Shown here: one piece after another, positions 7,229 to 12,577 of the stretch
Position numbering within the stretch: the first letter of the stretch is position 1
Layout of the letters: the number at the start of each line of letters is the position of its first letter
Assembly (NCBI GenBank): GCA_947169985.1
Contig: CAMVRW010000041.1
Span: 1-12,577 of the forward strand
Length of the DNA: 12,577 nucleotides
Reading direction: 5' to 3'
From: an uncultured Butyrivibrio sp.
GTDB taxonomy: Bacteria > Bacillota > Clostridia > Lachnospirales > Lachnospiraceae
Translations under genes and position numbers: made by a program
Notes under the pieces: model-generated
The model's database searches: none
Told to the model about the DNA's origin: nothing
The model's input: the letters and a program-made list of their open reading frames with translations, nothing else

Positions 7229-8128
7229 ATGGCAAAGGAAAAAGAAAGACTTGATGTCATTCTGGTAAATAGAGGACTGGCGCCATCAAGAGAGAAGGCT
7301 AAGACCCTTATCATGGCCGGTGAGGTTTTTGTAAACGGCCAGAGAGAGGATAAGCCGGGAACCACCTTTGAGGAAGCTAAGATAACTTCCCTGGAGGTTA
7401 AGAGAGATACACTTCCCTATGTCAGCAGAGGCGGTCTTAAGCTTGAGAAGGCGGTCAACAACTTCGGTTTTTCTCTTGAGGGAAAGGTGTGCATGGACAT
7501 TGGGGCATCCACAGGAGGCTTTACAGACTGTATGCTGCAAAATGGAGCGGTGAAGGTCTACTCAGTAGATGTGGGACATGGGCAGCTTGACTGGAAGCTT
7601 CGAAGTGATCCAAGAGTCGTTTGCATGGAGAAGACCAATTTCAGATATATGGTCAGGGATGATATAGATGATGAGCTGGACTTTGCGTCCTGCGATGTGT
7701 CTTTTATCTCACTGACAAAGATACTGCTTCCTGCAAGAAAGCTTTTAAAGGATGGCGGCGAGATGGTATGTCTCATAAAGCCCCAGTTTGAAGCAGGCAG
7801 AGATAAGGTTGGCAAAAAGGGAGTTGTCAGAGACCCGGAGGTCCACAGTGAGGTGGTCCACCGGATATTTGACTTTATGGGGATTGCAGGTTTTGATGTG
7901 CTGCATCTGGATTATTCACCCATCAAAGGACCTGAGGGGAATATTGAATATCTGATCCACATCAGAAAGAACCCCGATATGAATGAGAAGGTAAAAGACC
8001 TTACAGAGGCTGAAGGTGAGAAGCTTCTTAAGGAGATAGAAGGTACAAAAGAAGGCATTTCATATAATGAGGAGAACAGAAAGCTGGTGGAGGCTGCAGT
8101 AGCCGGTGCTCACGGAGAGCTTTCTTAA
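7229..8128 (+). CDS. tlyA: TlyA family rRNA (cytidine-2'-O)-methyltransferase
   Basis: TlyA enzymes use S-adenosylmethionine to 2'-O-methylate rRNA; Mycobacterium TlyA modifies 16S C1409 and 23S C1920, and the Bacillus homologue is yqxC. The 299-residue product has an N-terminal S4 RNA-binding domain (about 1-65, with RLDVILVNRGLAPSREKAK and AGEVFVNGQ) and an FtsJ/RrmJ-type methyltransferase domain. The SAM loop is DIGASTGGF at 90-98. A K-D-K-E catalytic set can be placed at Lys71, Asp156, Lys184 and Glu240. It is slightly longer than the relatives I know, with an extra acidic C-terminal helix. The ATG at 7229 begins at the S4 domain; the nearest purine-rich sequence is GGTAAG just upstream. 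nadK starts six bases after the stop. It could equally be called a haemolysin-annotated gene in older records, but there is no haemolysin feature. Confidence 0.92.
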   Translation: MAKEKERLDVILVNRGLAPSREKAKTLIMAGEVFVNGQREDKPGTTFEEAKITSLEVKRDTLPYVSRGGLKLEKAVNNFGFSLEGKVCMDIGASTGGFTDCMLQNGAVKVYSVDVGHGQLDWKLRSDPRVVCMEKTNFRYMVRDDIDDELDFASCDVSFISLTKILLPARKLLKDGGEMVCLIKPQFEAGRDKVGKKGVVRDPEVHSEVVHRIFDFMGIAGFDVLHLDYSPIKGPEGNIEYLIHIRKNPDMNEKVKDLTEAEGEKLLKEIEGTKEGISYNEENRKLVEAAVAGAHGELS

Positions 8129-8134
8129 GGGGTT

Positions 8135-8983
8135 ATGGACAAATTTTGTATAGTTGCTAACAGGAACAAAGACAGAAGCCTTGCTCTTTCTAACCACATT
8201 AAGGATTATCTGGAGGAAAGGGGAAAGACCTGCGTCATAGCCAGTGAGAAGTCTGAGGAATCAGATCCTCTTCACATTACAAGGAATCACTTAAGCGTTA
8301 TTCCTGAGGATACGGATCTGGTCATTGTCCTTGGAGGTGATGGGACCATGCTCCAGGCTGCAAGAAGTGTGGCCTTTATGGATGTTCCGCTTATTGGCGT
8401 GAATCTTGGAACCATGGGTTATCTCACTGAGGTTGACGAAAGTGGTGTGGACGAAGCCCTTGAGAAGATCCTTAAGGGTGAATATGAGATAGAAGACAGG
8501 ATGATGCTAAGGGGAAGCGTCGAGGGGAAAAAAGACTACTCCCTGAATGATATTATCCTGACCAGATATCAGGATATTTCCACCATCGGTTACAACATCT
8601 ACGTAAATGATCAGTTCCTGTATAACTACTTTGCCGACGGGCTTATAATTTCAACACCTACAGGCTCCACAGGCTACAACATGTCAGCCGGAGGTCCAAT
8701 CATTGAGCCTTCAGCCCACATGATACTGGTAACCCCGGTATGTCCACATACCTTAAGTTCCAGGAGCCTTGTCTTTTCACCGGGCACAAGAATAGAGGTG
8801 GAGCTCACTGAAGGAAGAGACGGTCGTGAGCAGAAGGCTATATCAAGCTTTGATGGCAGCGGAACGATCCTTATGCATTCCGGCGACAGGCTGGAAATAA
8901 AGATGTCAAAAAAGACAACCAAGATCCTTAGACTCAACAGAGTCAGCTTCTTAGAGGTCATTAGTAAAAAATTTGAAAAATAA
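8135..8983 (+). CDS. nadK: NAD kinase
   Basis: NadK phosphorylates NAD to NADP in the cytosol, supplying the cofactor needed for the reductive steps of isoprenoid and other synthesis. The 282 residues carry all the family marks: the GGDGTML motif at 67-73 (with the catalytic-region Asp69), GVNLGTMGYLTEV, the Asn138-Asp139 pair in LNDIIL, and the glycine-rich TPTGSTGYNMSAGGPI beginning at 174. Length is normal. The start at 8135 yields the usual MDKFCIVANRNKD opening. AAGGGG overlaps the tlyA stop, so the two genes are packed with only six bases between them and translation may be coupled. nadK between tlyA and argR is common in Clostridia, whereas Bacillus lacks it at this place. The next gene begins after 22 bases. 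Confidence 0.95.
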   Translation: MDKFCIVANRNKDRSLALSNHIKDYLEERGKTCVIASEKSEESDPLHITRNHLSVIPEDTDLVIVLGGDGTMLQAARSVAFMDVPLIGVNLGTMGYLTEVDESGVDEALEKILKGEYEIEDRMMLRGSVEGKKDYSLNDIILTRYQDISTIGYNIYVNDQFLYNYFADGLIISTPTGSTGYNMSAGGPIIEPSAHMILVTPVCPHTLSSRSLVFSPGTRIEVELTEGRDGREQKAISSFDGSGTILMHSGDRLEIKMSKKTTKILRLNRVSFLEVISKKFEK

Positions 8984-9005
8984 CTTATGAAGGGCGGTGT
9001 AATTT

Positions 9006-9464
9006 TTGAAGAAGAACAGGCATGACAAGATTATTGAGATCATCAACAACAACGTGGTAGAGACACAGGAACAGCTTGTTTCGCTGCTTTGTAAGGAAGG
9101 CTATGATGTAACACAGGCTACCATTTCAAGAGATATCAGACAGATGAAGCTTACCAAGATGGTTCTGGAGGATGGAAGACAGAAGTATGTCTACACCAAT
9201 GCAGATCCTAAGGTAATGCATGACAAATATGTTAATGTATTAAAGGCAGGATATGTCAGCATTGATACAGCTGAGAATCTGATCGTCATCAAGACAGTTC
9301 CGGGCATGGCAATGGCACTTGCAACAGCAACTGATGCTCTGGAGGTGCCACAGATCGTTGGCTGCATTGCCGGAGATGATACTATATTTGTAGCTCTCAA
9401 GACCAAGGAAGATGCTGAGGAGCTTAAGGAAAAATTCCTGCGTCTTATAGAAAGACAGCAGTAA
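9006..9464 (+). CDS. argR: Arginine repressor ArgR/AhrC
   Basis: ArgR is a hexameric arginine-sensing DNA-binding protein that represses arginine synthesis and, in Firmicutes, activates arginine breakdown. The 152-residue product has an N-terminal winged helix with recognition segment TQATISRDIRQMKL starting at residue 36, and a C-terminal oligomerisation and arginine-binding domain ending with GCIAGDDTIFVALKT, where the GDDT at 123-126 holds the conserved Asp pair. Bacillus AhrC is 149 residues, so the gene is complete. The start is a TTG at 9006 preceded by AGGGCGG at 8991-8997; the ATG at 9022 is out of frame. argR next to recN is a conserved Firmicute pairing without a known functional reason. 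No clear ARG box was found near it, so autoregulation cannot be claimed. Confidence 0.95.
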   Translation: MKKNRHDKIIEIINNNVVETQEQLVSLLCKEGYDVTQATISRDIRQMKLTKMVLEDGRQKYVYTNADPKVMHDKYVNVLKAGYVSIDTAENLIVIKTVPGMAMALATATDALEVPQIVGCIAGDDTIFVALKTKEDAEELKEKFLRLIERQQ

Positions 9465-9489
9465 ATCTTAGGTAATTATTTGGTTGGGG

Positions 9490-9514
9490 TCCTCATTTTA
9501 GAAATGAGAGAGGA
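9490..9514 (+). promoter_or_regulatory. Inverted repeat overlapping the recN ribosome binding site
   Basis: In the 53-base argR-recN gap, CTCATTT (9492-9498) and AAATGAG (9502-9508) form a perfect seven-base-pair stem with a TAG loop. A competing pairing is also possible: TCCTC (9490-9494) is exactly complementary to GAGGA (9510-9514), the Shine-Dalgarno sequence of recN, whose ATG is at 9518. The two pairings share the CTC bases and exclude each other, so one structure frees the ribosome site and the other hides it. There is no U-tract, so it is not an intrinsic terminator. Whether it folds or regulates is not shown. Confidence 0.35.
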
Positions 9515-9517
9515 ATT

Positions 9518-11215
9518 ATGTTATACAATTTACATGTGAAGAATCTTGCCCTGATAAAGGAGCAGGAGATTGAGTTTTCCAAGGGTCTGAACATCCTTAC
9601 GGGAGAGACAGGCGCAGGAAAATCAGTAGTTATAGGGTCAGTAAATCTGGCTCTGGGAGGAAAAGCCGATCCGTCCCTTATAAGGACCGGCGAGGAGTAC
9701 GCTCTTGTTGAGCTTACTTTTGGAGAACTGGAAGAGATTCAAAAAGAGCTGCTTGCCGGCATGGACATTCCCCTTGAGGATGATGGAACTTTGGTTATCC
9801 AAAGGAAGATCATGCCAGGCAGGAGTGTTTCAAAGGTGTCCGGTGAATCAGTATCTGCCAGACAGCTTAAGGATATAGGTAATATCCTTATCAATATTCA
9901 CGGTCAGAACGATCATCAGGAACTTCTCCAGAAGAAAAAACATATGGAGATACTGGACGGCTACTGCGACAAAGATCTTAGTGGCCTCTTTGGTGCGCTT
10001 TCAGATGATTACAAGACTATGAAGGACCTTGAAAAAGAGCTGTCGGAATCGGATATTGATGAGAGTGCCAGGATCAGGGAACAGGAGCTTTTGGAGTTTG
10101 AGATCGGAGAGATTGAGGATGCTGCTGTGGTTCCAGGGGAAGACAAAGACTTGGAGAGCCTCTACCACAAGATGGTAAACTCAAGGAAGATCTCAGAGGC
10201 AGTTTACGGCGTGTCTTCCATGATAAGCTCCGGTGATGGCGATGAGACTGCATCGGACATGGTTGGAAGAGCTGTAAGGGAGCTTTCAAGTGTAGTAAAC
10301 TATGATGAGGCTTTAAACGACCTTCTTAGTCAGCTTACTGATGTAGAGAATCTCCTTTCAGATTTTGGACATTCACTTTCCGGATACATGAAGGATCTGG
10401 AGTTTGATGATGAGACCTTCCACAACACAGAGGAAAGGCTCAATACTTTGAATCATCTCAAGGATAAATACGGCGGAAGCCTTGAAGCTGTGCTTAAGTA
10501 CAGGGATGAAAAGCAGCTCCGCCTTGATGCCCTCACAGACCTTGATGCCCACAGAAAAAGGCTGGTAAAGGAACTGGATGAGATTCGGTCGAAAGTTCTT
10601 TTAACCTGTAAGAACATATCTGATATAAGGCGTAAAGGTGCTAAGGCTCTGGCAAAAGAGCTAAAGGAGGCCCTGATAGATCTTAACTTCCTGGATGTTC
10701 AGTTTGAGATCGATGTCAGGAGCAACGAGGAAAATGTTACTGCCAAAGGATACGACGACGTGGAATTCATGATCTCCACAAACCCTGGAGAGGCTCTTAG
10801 GCCCCTTGATCAGATTGCCAGCGGCGGTGAACTTTCAAGGATCATGCTGGCTCTTAAGACGGTTGTTGCAGATAAGGATGACATCAGCACACTTATCTTT
10901 GATGAGATAGATGCAGGAATCAGCGGCAAGACAGCCTGGAAGGTTTCCGGTAAGCTTGGAGAGCTTTCAAAGGAACATCAGATCATCTGCATCACCCACC
11001 TTCCTCAGATCGCAGCCATGGCGGATGAGCACTTCATGATAGAAAAGGGCCTTTCCGATGGAAGGACGGTTACCGGCATTCACAGCCTTAATGAGGAGGA
11101 TTCCATAAAGGAGCTGGCAAGGCTTCTTGGTGGGGACAAGCTGACTGAGGCAGTGCTGTCTAATGCAAAAGAGATGCGTCAGATGGCCAAAGAACAAAAA
11201 GAGGATAAAAAATGA
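9518..11215 (+). CDS. recN: DNA repair protein RecN (SMC-like ATPase)
   Basis: RecN is a cytoplasmic SMC-like protein recruited early to double-strand breaks, where it tethers DNA for RecA-dependent repair. The 565 residues show an N-terminal ATPase half with Walker A GETGAGKS at 29-36 and INIHGQNDHQELL, a long charged central region from about 155 to 370 that fits a coiled coil, and the C-terminal half with ABC signature SGGELSR at 435-441, Walker B LIFDEIDAG with Asp462-Glu463, and the ITHLPQIAA switch region. Length agrees with the family (about 550-575). AGAGG at 9509-9513 lies only four bases before the ATG and within a possible hairpin. No LexA box was seen upstream. The TGA stop overlaps the next gene's ATG in an ATGA arrangement. 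Confidence 0.96.
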   Translation: MLYNLHVKNLALIKEQEIEFSKGLNILTGETGAGKSVVIGSVNLALGGKADPSLIRTGEEYALVELTFGELEEIQKELLAGMDIPLEDDGTLVIQRKIMPGRSVSKVSGESVSARQLKDIGNILINIHGQNDHQELLQKKKHMEILDGYCDKDLSGLFGALSDDYKTMKDLEKELSESDIDESARIREQELLEFEIGEIEDAAVVPGEDKDLESLYHKMVNSRKISEAVYGVSSMISSGDGDETASDMVGRAVRELSSVVNYDEALNDLLSQLTDVENLLSDFGHSLSGYMKDLEFDDETFHNTEERLNTLNHLKDKYGGSLEAVLKYRDEKQLRLDALTDLDAHRKRLVKELDEIRSKVLLTCKNISDIRRKGAKALAKELKEALIDLNFLDVQFEIDVRSNEENVTAKGYDDVEFMISTNPGEALRPLDQIASGGELSRIMLALKTVVADKDDISTLIFDEIDAGISGKTAWKVSGKLGELSKEHQIICITHLPQIAAMADEHFMIEKGLSDGRTVTGIHSLNEEDSIKELARLLGGDKLTEAVLSNAKEMRQMAKEQKEDKK

Positions 11216-11868
11216 CAATCGACAATGATGATCTTTTGAACAGCATAATTGCTTCTCTTGGCAGGATCGATCCAATATCACTGGAGGAGATGCCCACTAT
11301 TGATCTTTATATGGATCAGCTCACCTCCTTTATGAACGAGAGGCTCAAGAAGTCCACCAGGTATCCGGATACGGACAAGATCCTTACCAAGACCATGATC
11401 AACAACTATGCAAAGAATGATCTTTTGCCTCCTCCTGTTAAGAAGAAGTATTCAAGAGATCATCTGATTCTTTTGCTGTTTATTTACTACTTCAAGAATA
11501 TCCTTTCAATAAATGATATTCAGACTCTTTTGGAGCCTTTAAAGGAGCGTTTCCAGAGCAATGAGGAGTTTAATGTAAGCAGCATTTATAAGAATTGCTT
11601 TGAACTGCAAAATGAGGCTTTAGAGCCTGTAATTGAAGATATTACAAGGAAATACGGAAGAAGCCTTCAGACCTTCGAAGATGAGAAGCTCTCTGAGGAA
11701 GAGAAGGACAGGATGCAGCTCTTTTCCTTCATAATCCAGCTGTCCTACGACGTCTATGTGAAAAAGCTCCTGATCGAAAAGATCCTGGACAACATCACTG
11801 AGGCCAAGGAGCAGGATAAGAAGGCTGAGAAGGACTCCAAGAAGGATTCTAAGAAGACTAAGGGATAA
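11212..11868 (+). CDS. DUF1836 family protein of unknown function
   Basis: The 218-residue protein matches the DUF1836 family of Firmicutes, with the hallmark block around residues 58-106: LTKTMINNYAKNDLLPPPVK, then KKYSRDHLILLLFIYYFKN and SINDIQTLL. This block resembles a MerR-like helix-turn-helix, so DNA binding is possible but unproven. A helical second half follows, then a highly basic, probably disordered tail (about 197-218) of repeated Lys-Asp-Ser-Lys units. No signal peptide is visible; the isoleucine- and leucine-rich stretch at 85-100 is interrupted by charged residues and fits a buried helix better than a membrane span. Its ATG overlaps the recN stop by four bases, with GAGG at 11201-11204, and the helicase gene starts six bases after its stop. 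This tight placement between two DNA-repair genes suggests, but does not show, a linked role. Confidence 0.82.
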   Translation: MTIDNDDLLNSIIASLGRIDPISLEEMPTIDLYMDQLTSFMNERLKKSTRYPDTDKILTKTMINNYAKNDLLPPPVKKKYSRDHLILLLFIYYFKNILSINDIQTLLEPLKERFQSNEEFNVSSIYKNCFELQNEALEPVIEDITRKYGRSLQTFEDEKLSEEEKDRMQLFSFIIQLSYDVYVKKLLIEKILDNITEAKEQDKKAEKDSKKDSKKTKG

Positions 11869-11874
11869 GATTTA

Positions 11875-12577
11875 ATGGGAATTTACGATACACTTAACGG
11901 GCAGCAGAAGAAAGCAGTGCTGCAGACAGATGGGCCGGTGCTGATTCTTGCCGGCGCTGGATCAGGAAAGACAAGGGTCTTGACCCACAGAGTGGCTTAC
12001 CTGATCGATGAATGCAATGTTAACCCCTGGAACATCATGGCCATTACCTTTACAAATAAGGCAGCAGGCGAGATGAGGGAAAGGGTAGACAAGATAGTTG
12101 GATTTGGCGCAGAGAGCATATGGGTTTCGACCTTTCACTCCAGCTGTGTCAGGATCCTTAGAAGACATGCGGATATATTGGGCTACAACACAAACTTTAC
12201 GATCTATGACACGGACGACTCCAAGTCACTTATGAAGGATATCTGCAAGAGGTTTCAGCTGGAGACATCGCAGCTTAAGCTTCGTCAGATCATGAATATG
12301 ATATCCAAGTGCAAGGACAACCTGGTCAGTCCTGAGGAATATTCAAGGTCAGCGGGAACTGACTTTGTGAAGGTCAAGGTAGCAAAGGCATACATGGAGT
12401 ATCAGACTGCGCTTAAGAAGAACAATGCCTTTGATTTTGACGATCTGATCATGAAGACTGTAGAGCTCTTTAAAAAGAATTCGGAGGTTCTGGATTACTA
12501 TCAGGAGCGATTTAAGTACATTATGGTGGATGAGTATCAGGACACCAACAATGCCCAGTTTGAGTTTATAAGGCTTT
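11875..12577 (+). CDS. pcrA: UvrD/PcrA-type superfamily 1 DNA helicase, N-terminal part, cut by window edge
   Basis: This is the first 234 residues of a 3'-5' SF1A helicase; full-length PcrA is about 730-750, so two thirds lie outside the window. The motifs appear in order: Q-motif LNGQQKKAV (7-15), Walker A AGAGSGKT (26-33), motif Ia ITFTNKAAGEM, motif Ib STFHSSCVRIL, the DFDDLI helix, and Walker B VDEYQD with Asp219-Glu220. The start ATG at 11875 is preceded by AAGGGA nine bases upstream, and it gives the usual opening of PcrA. PcrA strips RecA and RNA polymerase from DNA and works in excision and replication repair, consistent with RecN upstream. UvrD, Rep and PcrA cannot be fully separated on the N-terminus, but PcrA is the Firmicute member. 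Confidence 0.9.
   Translation, partial: MGIYDTLNGQQKKAVLQTDGPVLILAGAGSGKTRVLTHRVAYLIDECNVNPWNIMAITFTNKAAGEMRERVDKIVGFGAESIWVSTFHSSCVRILRRHADILGYNTNFTIYDTDDSKSLMKDICKRFQLETSQLKLRQIMNMISKCKDNLVSPEEYSRSAGTDFVKVKVAKAYMEYQTALKKNNAFDFDDLIMKTVELFKKNSEVLDYYQERFKYIMVDEYQDTNNAQFEFIRL

Noticed and set aside
9504..9539. Eleven-codon reading frame (ATG at 9504, TGA at 9537) overlapping the recN start in another frame
   Set aside because: It has no proper ribosome site and starts inside the stem of the inverted repeat; it is most likely coincidental.
11464..11512. Membrane span in the DUF1836 protein around residues 85-100
   Set aside because: The hydrophobic run is short, contains several aromatic residues and is flanked and followed by charged residues within the conserved soluble block, so a buried helix is more likely.

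Overview
The window is a dense, entirely plus-strand block of bacterial housekeeping genes. Gene order, the Asp23/Gls24-nusB start of the cluster, the DUF1836 gene and moderate GC with heavy AGA/AGG arginine use all point to a Firmicute of class Clostridia. A Butyrivibrio-like member of Lachnospiraceae is the best guess; this is inferred from content, not from a database search. No stretch longer than about 85 bases lies outside a gene. I see no tRNA, rRNA, CRISPR array, insertion sequence, attachment site or replication origin.

Bases 1-2133 hold the 3' end of prfC (release factor RF3). After 27 bases comes a gene for a secreted lipoprotein with a complete transglutaminase-like Cys-His-Asp triad. 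An 83-base gap then carries a near-consensus sigma-A promoter with an extended -10 element, the only convincing promoter in the window.

From that promoter a tightly packed cluster runs to the window end: Asp23/Gls24 (yqhY-like), nusB, xseA, xseB, ispA, dxs, tlyA, nadK, argR, recN, a DUF1836 gene, and the start of a pcrA/uvrD helicase. Most junctions overlap or lie within about 20 bases, and I find no intrinsic terminator, so one operon of at least 10 kb is likely. It combines transcription antitermination (NusB), exonuclease VII (XseA/XseB), isoprenoid synthesis (IspA, Dxs), rRNA methylation (TlyA), NADP supply (NadK), arginine-responsive control (ArgR) and DNA repair (RecN, PcrA). It follows the classic Bacillus yqhY-nusB-folD-xseAB-ispA-dxs-yqxC-ahrC-recN order, but folD is missing between nusB and xseA, nadK sits between tlyA and argR, and DUF1836-pcrA stands where spoIVB-spo0A would follow recN.

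The most unusual signal is at the end of dxs. The predicted protein stops at a TAG, yet the same frame continues with what looks like a normal DXS C-terminus, crossed by a second TAG and ended by a TAA eight bases before tlyA. This is either a very recent double amber truncation or amber readthrough. Smaller observations are a possible Shine-Dalgarno-sequestering hairpin before recN, a seven-A run in the xseA/xseB overlap, and UUG starts on three genes. I did not find a wholly new multi-gene system; the window is mostly conserved core genes.
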